Shown here one piece after another: positions 1 to 5,567 of a DNA stretch of 8,625 nucleotides. Origin of the DNA: an uncultured Peptococcaceae bacterium (GTDB taxonomy: Bacteria > Bacillota > Peptococcia > Peptococcales > Peptococcaceae); the NCBI GenBank assembly GCA_902496505.1, contig CABVBB010000058.1:1-8625 (forward strand), given 5' to 3'. Each line of letters starts with the position of its first letter. Positions within the stretch are counted from its first letter, which is position 1. The position numbers and the translations under genes were made by a program. A model generated the notes under the pieces. That model searched no databases and was not told where the DNA came from. It saw only the letters and a list, made by a program, of their open reading frames with translations.

Positions 1-31
1 CGACCAGAAGAGCATCGGGCCTCGCAACCCC

Positions 32-118
32 CAGTGGCTTTTGGCGCCCGACGCCTTTCTGGTCGGGTGTTTGGCCCTCTCAAAGTACCTCGCCGCCAGG
101 TGAAACCTGGCGACCACC
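32..118 (+). repeat. Structured intergenic repeat, copy 1
   Basis: This stretch aligns with 4687-4774. By hand count about 71 of 87 aligned positions are identical, with one single-base gap, and a weaker match continues to 143/4798. It holds two hairpins. The first is GCGCCCGAC (44-52) with GTCGGGTGT (62-70). The second is CGCCAGGT (94-101) with ACCTGGCG (105-112), closed by a GAA loop. In the first hairpin both stem arms are identical between copies, while all three substitutions there fall in the loop, which suggests that the structure is kept. The first hairpin followed by TGTTTGG resembles a weak intrinsic terminator. I do not recognise the family. The upstream gene lies outside the window, so I cannot tell whether this is that gene's 3' end or part of the gyrA leader. 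Confidence 0.8.
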
Positions 119-220
119 CCCTCATGCCAATGAGGAGAAAAAGAGGCACTTCGTCCCTCCATACGAAAAGGCCGAAATCAGCCACCACCCCCTCACACCA
201 ATGAGGATAAAAAAGGGGCA
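114..220 (+). repeat. Two direct-repeat modules in the gyrA leader
   Basis: Bases 114-148 and 185-220 are near copies: CCACCCCCTCA, two differing bases, CCAATGAGGA, then an A-run and a GGCA end. The offset is 71 bases. The first module folds as CCTCAT-GCCA-ATGAGG, and the second keeps a five-pair version of that stem. The first module partly overlaps the weak tail of the larger repeat at 32-118. The function is unknown. Confidence 0.65.
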
Positions 221-278
221 TCATATGCCCCTCCCCGGCCTCTAATGGCCGCTTCTTTTATCGCCCCTCTGCGGGGCG
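214..278 (+). promoter_or_regulatory. Cluster of three hairpins just upstream of gyrA
   Basis: Three GC-rich inverted repeats follow one another. AGGGGCAT (214-221) pairs with ATGCCCCT (225-232) around a three-base loop. CGGCC (236-240) pairs with GGCCG (247-251) and is followed by CTTCTTTTAT. CGCCCC (262-267) pairs with GGGGCG (273-278). The second one with its T-rich tail could be a weak terminator, and the last ends 18 bases before the gyrA ribosome binding site. Either an intergenic terminator group or an attenuator in the gyrA leader would fit. I saw no convincing promoter between 1 and 303. Confidence 0.5.
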
Positions 279-296
279 TTCCGCACCTTATTCTTG

Positions 297-303
297 AAGG
301 AGG
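297..303 (+). promoter_or_regulatory. gyrA ribosome binding site that decides the start codon
   Basis: A full AAGGAGG at 297-303 directly touches the ATG at 304, leaving no spacer, so that ATG cannot easily be used with it. The in-frame GTG at 316 lies 12 bases downstream, which is long but workable, so I prefer it as the gyrA start. Confidence 0.6.
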
Positions 304-315
304 ATGACCCCATCC

Positions 316-2748
316 GTGGAAAACTTTACCCATGGCAAGATCTTGCCAACTGTTTTGGAAAACGAAATGCAGGATTCCTTCATCGACTATGCGATGAGCG
401 TTATCACCAGCCGTGCTCTGCCTGACGTCCGCGACGGACTCAAGCCTGTGCATCGCCGCATTCTCTATTCCATGTACAAGACCGGTTTCACACCGGACAA
501 ACCTTACAAAAAATCCGCCCACATCGTCGGCGATGTGCTGGCCAAATACCATCCTCACGGCGACAGCTCCGTGTATGACGCTATGGTGCGTTTGGCGCAG
601 CCCTTTAATATCCGCTATCCCCTCGTGGACGGCCAAGGCAACTTTGGTTCCGTGGACGGCGACTCTGCGGCGGCTATGCGTTATACCGAAGCCCGCATGA
701 GCAAGCTCGCACCAGAAATGCTGGCCGATCTGGAGAAAGAGACCGTAGACTTCGGCCCCAACTACGACGAATCGTTGGAAGAGCCGCTCGTTCTGCCCTC
801 CCGTTTCCCCAATCTCTTAGTCAACGGTTCCTCTGGTATCGCCGTTGGTATGGCCACCAATATCCCGCCCCACAACCTGGGCGAAGTCATTGACGGCGTC
901 ATCGCCATGATCGGTAACCGCGACATCACCGATGAAGAATTGATGCACTACGTCAAAGGCCCTGATTTCCCCACCGGCGGCATCATCATGGGCACCCGCG
1001 GCATCCGCGACGCCTACACCACCGGCCGCGGCTCCATCCGTGTCCGCGCCAAGACCACCATCGAAAAAATGAGCAACGGCAAAAGCCGCATCCTGGTGCA
1101 CGAGATCCCTTATCAGGTCAACAAAGCCCGCTTGATCGAAAAGATCGCTGAATTGGTCCGCGACAAAAAGATCGACGGCATCACCGACCTGCGTGACGAA
1201 TCCGACCGCAACGGCATGCGCATCGTGATCGAACTGCGCCGCGACGTCAATCCCCAGGTCGTGCTCAACCAGCTCTTCAAAAATACCCAGCTGCAGGACA
1301 ATTTCGGCGTCATCATGCTGGCCTTGGTGCACGGCATGCCCCAGGTTTTGACCCTGCGTCAGATGCTCGGCCACTACATCGACCATCAAGAGCAGGTCAT
1401 CATCCGCCGGACCAAATACGACTTGCGCAAAGCAGAAGAGCGCGAGCACATTGTCGAAGGCTTGAAGATCGCCGTGGATAATATCGACGAAGTCGTCAAG
1501 ATCATCCGCGGTTCCCGTACCGATGATGAATCCAAAGAAAAACTGCACGACCGCTTCGGCTTGTCCGATAAGCAGGCCCAGGCTGTCATCGATATGCAGC
1601 TCAAACGCTTGAGCGGCTTGGCTGTTGACAAGCTCATCGAAGAGTTGAAAGAACTGCGCGAACGCATCGCTTACTACAAAGCGGTCCTCGCCGATGAAAA
1701 TAAAATTTTGGAGATCGTCAAAGATGAGCTCCTGGTCATCAAAGAACGCTTCAACGACGACCGCCGCAGCGAGATCAGCCATTCCGAAGATGAGATCGAT
1801 ATGGAAGACCTCATTGCTGACGAAGACGTGGTCATCACCATCAGCCATTCCGGCTATATCAAACGTATGCCCATGGACACCTACAAGAGCCAGAAGCGCG
1901 GCGGCAAAGGCATCACTGCCATGACCACCAAAGAAGAAGATTTTGTGGAACAGATATTCATCACCACCACCCACAATTACCTCATCTTCTTCACCAACAA
2001 AGGCAAATGCTACCGTCTCAAGGTCTACGAGATCCCCGAGACCAGCCGCCAGTCCAAAGGCACCAATATCGTCAATCTGCTCAACATCACCGGCGATGAA
2101 AAGATCACCACCGTTATTTCCCTCAAGGAATACAGCGAAGATCAATTCCTCCTGGCAGCTACCAAAGGCGGCATGATCAAAAAGACGCCGCTTGCTGAAT
2201 ACGATACCAGCCGCAAAGACGGCATCATCGCCATCAAATTGGACGGCGACGACGAGCTCATCAGCGTCCAGCTCACCGACGGCGGACAAGACATCCTCAT
2301 GATCACCCATTCCGGACAAGCCATCCGCTTCGGCGAAGACCAAGTCCGCGCTATGGGTCGTGCCACCCAGGGTGTCCGCGGCGTCAAGCTGGCCGATGAC
2401 GATGCTGTGGTCGGCATGGATCTGGCCCGCGACGACGCGCAGCTTTTGGTCATTACCGAAAACGGCTACGGCAAACGCACCCCGCTGAATGAATACCGTA
2501 CCCAGGCCCGCGGCGGCAAAGGTGTCTTCACTCTCAAATCCACTGACCGCAACGGCATGATCGTCAGCGCCCTCGTGGTCAAAGAAGGCGAAGAGATCAT
2601 GGTCATCTCCCATGACGGCATCATCATCCGCCTCAAAGTCGATGACGTCTCCTCCATGAGCCGCACCACCCAAGGCGTCACCCTCATGCGCATGGGCGAA
2701 GGCGACACCGTTGTTGCCATGGCCCGCGTCGTATCTGACGAAAATTAA
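316..2748 (+). CDS. gyrA: DNA gyrase subunit A
   Basis: This is the breakage-reunion subunit of type II topoisomerase, which with GyrB introduces negative supercoils into DNA using ATP. Numbering from the GTG (810 residues), the N-terminal domain shows IDYAMSV and [17 protein letters not shown], the HPHGD helix, and the active-site tyrosine at 123 in AMRYTEARM. The C-terminal beta-pinwheel carries the GyrA box QKRGGKG (526-532), which separates GyrA from ParC, and a second similar QARGGKG at 730-736. Positions matching E. coli Ser83 and Asp87 are Ser84 and Asp88, the usual quinolone-sensitive residues. The length is normal for Bacillota, without the long acidic tail seen in enterobacteria. 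An in-frame ATG at 304 would add four residues but abuts the ribosome binding site. gyrB is not in the window; in related genomes it usually lies just upstream. A terminator follows directly. Confidence 0.97.
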   Translation: MENFTHGKILPTVLENEMQDSFIDYAMSVITSRALPDVRDGLKPVHRRILYSMYKTGFTPDKPYKKSAHIVGDVLAKYHPHGDSSVYDAMVRLAQPFNIRYPLVDGQGNFGSVDGDSAAAMRYTEARMSKLAPEMLADLEKETVDFGPNYDESLEEPLVLPSRFPNLLVNGSSGIAVGMATNIPPHNLGEVIDGVIAMIGNRDITDEELMHYVKGPDFPTGGIIMGTRGIRDAYTTGRGSIRVRAKTTIEKMSNGKSRILVHEIPYQVNKARLIEKIAELVRDKKIDGITDLRDESDRNGMRIVIELRRDVNPQVVLNQLFKNTQLQDNFGVIMLALVHGMPQVLTLRQMLGHYIDHQEQVIIRRTKYDLRKAEEREHIVEGLKIAVDNIDEVVKIIRGSRTDDESKEKLHDRFGLSDKQAQAVIDMQLKRLSGLAVDKLIEELKELRERIAYYKAVLADENKILEIVKDELLVIKERFNDDRRSEISHSEDEIDMEDLIADEDVVITISHSGYIKRMPMDTYKSQKRGGKGITAMTTKEEDFVEQIFITTTHNYLIFFTNKGKCYRLKVYEIPETSRQSKGTNIVNLLNITGDEKITTVISLKEYSEDQFLLAATKGGMIKKTPLAEYDTSRKDGIIAIKLDGDDELISVQLTDGGQDILMITHSGQAIRFGEDQVRAMGRATQGVRGVKLADDDAVVGMDLARDDAQLLVITENGYGKRTPLNEYRTQARGGKGVFTLKSTDRNGMIVSALVVKEGEEIMVISHDGIIIRLKVDDVSSMSRTTQGVTLMRMGEGDTVVAMARVVSDEN

Positions 2749-2764
2749 TACAGACAATACATGA

Positions 2765-2796
2765 ACGGCATTGCTTACGAGCAGTGCCGTTTTTTT
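2765..2796 (+). terminator. Intrinsic terminator of gyrA
   Basis: ACGGCATTGCT (2765-2775) pairs with AGCAGTGCCGT (2780-2790) around a TACG loop, with one T-G wobble, and runs into seven Ts (2790-2796). It begins 17 bases after the gyrA stop codon, so gyrA and the following two-component system are probably separate transcripts. Confidence 0.93.
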
Positions 2797-2825
2797 GCGT
2801 TAAAATTTGAGTAATGTACAATAAC

Positions 2826-2925
2826 TTAAATGAAAACGCAAATTTTGGCCGATAACGCAAATGATAAGTGAAATAACAAGCAATAACGCAAATCAAAAGT
2901 GAAATGGGACAGGTAAAACTCAAAT
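2826..2925 (+). promoter_or_regulatory. Candidate operator array of NNAAAT hexamers
   Basis: Seven hexamers ending in AAAT start at 2826 (TTAAAT), 2838 (GCAAAT), 2857 (GCAAAT), 2869 (TGAAAT), 2888 (GCAAAT), 2900 (TGAAAT) and 2920 (TCAAAT). The steps are 12, 19, 12, 19, 12 and 20 bases. The best pair of full units is 2854-2874 and 2885-2905, identical at 19 of 21 positions and 31 bases apart, close to three helical turns. OmpR-family regulators bind tandem direct repeats, and the gene 3' of the array is such a regulator, so autoregulation is a reasonable inference. AT-rich bias could produce some hexamers by chance, but not easily the alternating spacing. Confidence 0.5.
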
Positions 2926-2939
2926 TTCGCGAGAATAAC

Positions 2940-2945
2940 TAAAAT
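2940..2945 (+). promoter_or_regulatory. Possible -10 box for the two-component operon
   Basis: TAAAAT at 2940-2945 matches the -10 consensus at five of six positions. No good -35 hexamer lies 16-18 bases upstream. Instead the last element of the hexamer array (2920-2925) sits there, as expected for an activator-dependent promoter. The support is modest because the region is AT-rich. Confidence 0.3.
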
Positions 2946-3007
2946 GAACAGCAACATGCTGAATGATTGCCAGACGTATGGACTGGCTGTAAATAAGGAG
3001 GTCTATC

Positions 3008-3694
3008 ATGCAGAAGCTATTGATCGTAGAAGATGACCGGGCGTTGTCGCAGGGGATCGTACTGGCGCTGGCTGGGGAGGGGTATGATTTCGGGCAGTGT
3101 GCGGCGCTTAGTGAGGCGCGGGATGCGCTGGCAAGAGAGGGCTGGGATCTCGTGATCTTGGATATCAATCTGCCTGACGGCAGCGGGCTGGAGCTTTTGC
3201 GCGAAGTGCGCAGACAAGGTGATCTGCCGGTGATCGTGCTGACAGCCAATGATCTGGAGACAGACATCGTGGCGGGCTTGGAATTAGGGGCGGATGATTA
3301 TATCACCAAGCCCTTCAGCCTGATGGTGCTGCGCGCCAGAGTGCATGCGCAGCTGAGACGACAGGGCGTGCGGCGCGTTGGCTGGCTGGAAGAAGGGCCG
3401 TTTCGTTTCGATTTTGAAGGGATGCAGTTTTGGAAAAACGGCCAGCCGGTGGAGCTTTCCAAGACGGAGCAGCGGCTTTTGCGGCTATTGGTCGAGCATA
3501 AGGGGCAGACCATGACCCGCGAATTGCTAATGGAGCGCGTGTGGAGTGACGGCGCGGCCTATGTGGATGAAAATGCGCTCTCAGTGACTATTCGCCGACT
3601 GCGCGGCAAATTGGAGGACGAGCCGTCCAAGCCGCGCTATATCAAGACCGTGTACGGCCTGGGCTACACGTGGGCGGTGCAGCATGATGCTTAA
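3008..3694 (+). CDS. OmpR/PhoB-family response regulator
   Basis: This is the cytoplasmic DNA-binding partner of the kinase that follows. The 228 residues comprise a receiver domain (about 3-115) and a winged-helix output domain (about 130-225). Receiver landmarks are the acidic pair D9/D10, the phosphate acceptor D52 in LDINLPD, T79 and K101 in ITKPF. The output domain shows LSKTEQRLLRLL, the recognition helix around NALSVTIRRLRGKL and the C-terminal hairpin IKTVYGLGYTW. AAGGAGG at 2995-3001 lies six bases before the ATG, which fixes the start. The gene overlaps the kinase by 11 bases, so the two are probably translationally coupled. Codons here end in G far more often (GGG, GCG, CTG, CGG) than in gyrA or in the genes downstream. 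It probably controls the adjacent ABC genes and perhaps itself. The exact target and signal are not readable. Confidence 0.95.
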   Translation: MQKLLIVEDDRALSQGIVLALAGEGYDFGQCAALSEARDALAREGWDLVILDINLPDGSGLELLREVRRQGDLPVIVLTANDLETDIVAGLELGADDYITKPFSLMVLRARVHAQLRRQGVRRVGWLEEGPFRFDFEGMQFWKNGQPVELSKTEQRLLRLLVEHKGQTMTRELLMERVWSDGAAYVDENALSVTIRRLRGKLEDEPSKPRYIKTVYGLGYTWAVQHDA

Positions 3695-4616
3695 AGGTCT
3701 GGTGCTGCTCCTGACGGTGCTCTGCGTTGGCTTGCTGGCCATCCTCCTCTGGCAGCGCCGTCAAATGGGGCGCACCTTCGATCGGCTGGAGGCTATGCTG
3801 GATGCCGCGCAGAGCGGTCGATTCGACGAAAGCGCCTTTGACGAATCCCGCTTATCCGCGCTGGAATCCCATTGGAAACAATATCTCGCCCAGGATCAAA
3901 CAGCCGTGCAGAGCTTGGCCGAAGAGAAAGCCCAGATCAAATCCCTCATCGCCGATATTTCCCACCAGACCAAGACGCCCATTGCCAATATCCTGCTCTA
4001 TGCCCAGCTGCTCGCCGAACAGCCGCTCACCGCAGAGGGGCAGGTGTGTGTCCAGGCGCTCAATGGGCAGGCGGAAAAACTGCACTTTTTGATCGAATCT
4101 CTGGTCAAAATGTCTCGGCTGGAAACGGGCATCATCACCGTGACTCCGCAAAACGTCCCGGTGCAGCTGCTGCTCGAGCAGGTCTGGACGCAGATACTGC
4201 CCCGCGCCGAAGCCAAAGCCATCCATATCCCCAAGCCCAGCGCCTCAGGCACTCTCTGCTGCGACCTGCGCTGGAGTGCAGAAGCGCTCTACAATATCTG
4301 CGACAACGCCGTCAAATATTCGCCCGCTGGGACCACCGTCACCATCACCGCCCAGCCCTACGAACTCTTCTGCCGCATCGACATCACCGACCAAGGCCCC
4401 GGTATCCCCGAAGGCGAACGCAGCAAGATCTTTGGCCGCTTCTATCGCGGTCAACAGGTCAAAGATCAAGACGGCGTCGGCATCGGTCTCTACCTCACCC
4501 GCGAGATCATCTCCGAGCAAGGCGGCTACATCAAAGTCACCTCCCTGCCCAACCAAGGCAGCACCTTCTCCGTGTTCCTCCCCAGAGAAGGCGATCATGT
4601 CAAAACTGTTAGATAA
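3684..4616 (+). CDS. Sensor histidine kinase with a single membrane helix
   Basis: This membrane-bound kinase should phosphorylate the upstream regulator. It has 310 residues: one hydrophobic helix at about 4-23 followed by a basic RRQ stop signal, a short helical linker (about 28-85), a dimerisation and phosphoacceptor domain with H94 in ISHQTKTP, and an ATPase domain. The ATPase domain shows the N box NICDNAVKYS (204-213), the G1 box DQGPGI (236-241), the F box KIFGRFYRG (248-256) and the G2 box GVGIGLYL (264-271). All catalytic motifs are intact. There is no second helix and no extracellular domain, so the signal must arrive through the membrane or a partner. ATG at 3684 is immediately followed by another ATG at 3687. 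Both lie inside the end of the regulator gene with no strong ribosome binding site, which fits translational coupling. The context resembles Bce-type resistance modules. Confidence 0.94.
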   Translation: MMLKGLVLLLTVLCVGLLAILLWQRRQMGRTFDRLEAMLDAAQSGRFDESAFDESRLSALESHWKQYLAQDQTAVQSLAEEKAQIKSLIADISHQTKTPIANILLYAQLLAEQPLTAEGQVCVQALNGQAEKLHFLIESLVKMSRLETGIITVTPQNVPVQLLLEQVWTQILPRAEAKAIHIPKPSASGTLCCDLRWSAEALYNICDNAVKYSPAGTTVTITAQPYELFCRIDITDQGPGIPEGERSKIFGRFYRGQQVKDQDGVGIGLYLTREIISEQGGYIKVTSLPNQGSTFSVFLPREGDHVKTVR

Positions 4617-4686
4617 GAGAAAGCCCCACGACAGATTGCTCCGCTATAATGGGATCAAAGAGAGAAAAGCACAAGGGAAAAAGAAA

Positions 4687-4774
4687 CAGTGGCTTTAGGC
4701 GCCCGACGCTTTTGGGGTCGGGTGTTTTGGCCAGGCAAAAGGAACTCGCCGCCAAGCGAAATCTGGCGATCATC
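4687..4774 (+). repeat. Structured intergenic repeat, copy 2
   Basis: This is the partner of 32-118, with a weaker match continuing to 4798. It lies 70 bases after the kinase stop codon. The first hairpin stem (4699-4707 with 4717-4725) is base-for-base the same as in copy 1. The second is weakened to CGCCA (4750-4754) with TGGCG (4764-4768), because three substitutions disrupt or wobble the inner pairs. A perfect TATAAT lies upstream at 4645-4650, but without a -35 partner. The function is unknown: a mobile-type palindromic repeat or a reused terminator would both fit. Confidence 0.8.
4699..4728 (+). terminator. Possible weak terminator after the kinase gene
   Basis: GCGCCCGAC (4699-4707) pairs with GTCGGGTGT (4717-4725), including G-T wobbles, and is followed by a short T run ending at 4728. 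The hairpin is part of repeat copy 2. The T tract is short, so termination may be partial, leaving read-through from the two-component genes into the ABC genes. Confidence 0.45.
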
Positions 4775-4783
4775 TGATTGCAA

Positions 4784-4812
4784 GTGAGCAGCAAAAAGTG
4801 TCACCGCATAAT
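4784..4812 (+). promoter_or_regulatory. Possible promoter of the ABC transporter genes
   Basis: GTGAGC (4784-4789) and CATAAT (4807-4812) are separated by 17 bases. They match the sigma-70/A consensus at three and five of six positions. A start near 4819 would give a leader of about 68 bases before the ATPase gene. The -35 is poor, so an activator could be needed. This is a weak call. Confidence 0.3.
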
Positions 4813-4828
4813 GGTCTCTCGGCGCCTC

Positions 4829-4851
4829 GCTTATGCACCCATAAGCCTTTT
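4829..4851 (+). other. Hairpin in the leader of the ABC genes
   Basis: GCTTATG (4829-4835) pairs perfectly with CATAAGC (4840-4846) around a CACC loop and is followed by CTTTT. It lies 25 bases before the ribosome binding site AAGGAGG (4871-4877). It could be a small attenuator or an mRNA stabiliser. The T run is too short to call a terminator with confidence. Confidence 0.35.
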
Positions 4852-4886
4852 CTCTCCATTTTCCCCGAAAAAGGAGGCAATCCCCT

Positions 4887-5567
4887 ATGATTATTTTACA
4901 AACGCGCGGCTTGCGCAAAACTTACGGTACAGGCGCGGCTGCTGTGCACGCGCTGGACGGCATCGATCTCCAAGTGGAGAGCGGTGAATTCGTCGCCATC
5001 GTCGGTACCTCCGGCAGCGGCAAATCCACTCTGCTCCATATGCTCGGCGGCTTGGATCGGCCCGATGGCGGCACAGTCGAGGTCGACGGCCGCCTGATCT
5101 TTGAGCTTGATGACGAAGAACTGACCATCTTCCGCCGCCGCAAGATCGGCTTTGTTTTCCAAAGCTACAATCTGGTGCCTGCACTGACCGTGTATGAAAA
5201 TATCGTCCTGCCCATCCAGCTCGATGGCAATGAGCCCGACCAAGCCTACATCGAGCAGATCATCGAGACGCTGGGACTTACCAGCAAGCTGGATGATCTC
5301 CCTACGCAGCTCTCCGGCGGCCAGCAGCAGCGCGTCGCTATTGCCCGCGCCTTGGCCACCAAGCCCGCCATCATTTTAGCCGACGAACCCACTGGCAACT
5401 TAGACAGCAAGACCAGCCAAGACGTGCTCAGCCTGCTCAAAGTCACCAGCCAGCGCTTCGGCCAGACCATGGTCATGATCACCCACAACGAAGAGATCGC
5501 CCAGCTGGCAGACCGCATCGTCCGTATAGAAGACGGCCGCATCGTAGGCGGTGAGCCCGTATGTTAA
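4887..5567 (+). CDS. ABC transporter ATP-binding protein (MacB/LolD/BceA type)
   Basis: This cytoplasmic ATPase powers the FtsX-type permease encoded next. The 226 residues contain every motif of an active ABC domain: Walker A GTSGSGKST (40-48), the Q-loop glutamine at 92 in FVFQSYNLVP, the signature LSGGQQQR (142-149), Walker B IILADEP with catalytic E167, the D-loop GNLDSKT (170-176) and the switch histidine H200 in MITH. The FQSYNLVPALTVYENI segment and the short length are typical of the MacB/LolD/BceA branch, whose members move lipoproteins or antimicrobial compounds mechanically rather than importing nutrients. AAGGAGG at 4871-4877, nine bases before the ATG, supports the start. The end overlaps the permease start by seven bases, a sign of translational coupling. 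The substrate is unknown. Confidence 0.95.
   Translation: MIILQTRGLRKTYGTGAAAVHALDGIDLQVESGEFVAIVGTSGSGKSTLLHMLGGLDRPDGGTVEVDGRLIFELDDEELTIFRRRKIGFVFQSYNLVPALTVYENIVLPIQLDGNEPDQAYIEQIIETLGLTSKLDDLPTQLSGGQQQRVAIARALATKPAIILADEPTGNLDSKTSQDVLSLLKVTSQRFGQTMVMITHNEEIAQLADRIVRIEDGRIVGGEPVC

Noticed and set aside
1..204. Open reading through the left edge as the end of an upstream protein
   Set aside because: The frames read through the hairpin repeats and give no recognisable protein. The repeat copy at 4687 has stops in the matching frames, so the element is not coding.
550..590. Possible quinolone-resistance changes in GyrA
   Set aside because: The two main positions carry Ser and Asp, the susceptible residues. 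Ser after Ser84 (E. coli Ala84) is a plausible lineage difference, not evidence of resistance.
817..2757. A 646-residue open frame on the minus strand across gyrA
   Set aside because: It is a shadow of gyrA's C-ending codon bias. The plus-strand frame is a full GyrA with all family motifs, and the minus product is a low-complexity D/F/A/V-rich string with no domain.
3872..4612. A 246-residue frame inside the kinase gene in another plus frame
   Set aside because: The product is an R/P/H-rich string with no recognisable domain, while the overlapping frame encodes an intact kinase.
4645..4650. Perfect TATAAT after the kinase as a firm promoter
   Set aside because: No acceptable -35 hexamer lies 16-18 bases upstream and there is no extended TG, so the match alone does not support a separate feature.
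4780..4806. A regulator binding site upstream of the ABC genes like the array at 2826-2925
   Set aside because: Only short pieces (GCAA, AAAAGTG) resemble the array unit and the 12/19 spacing is absent.
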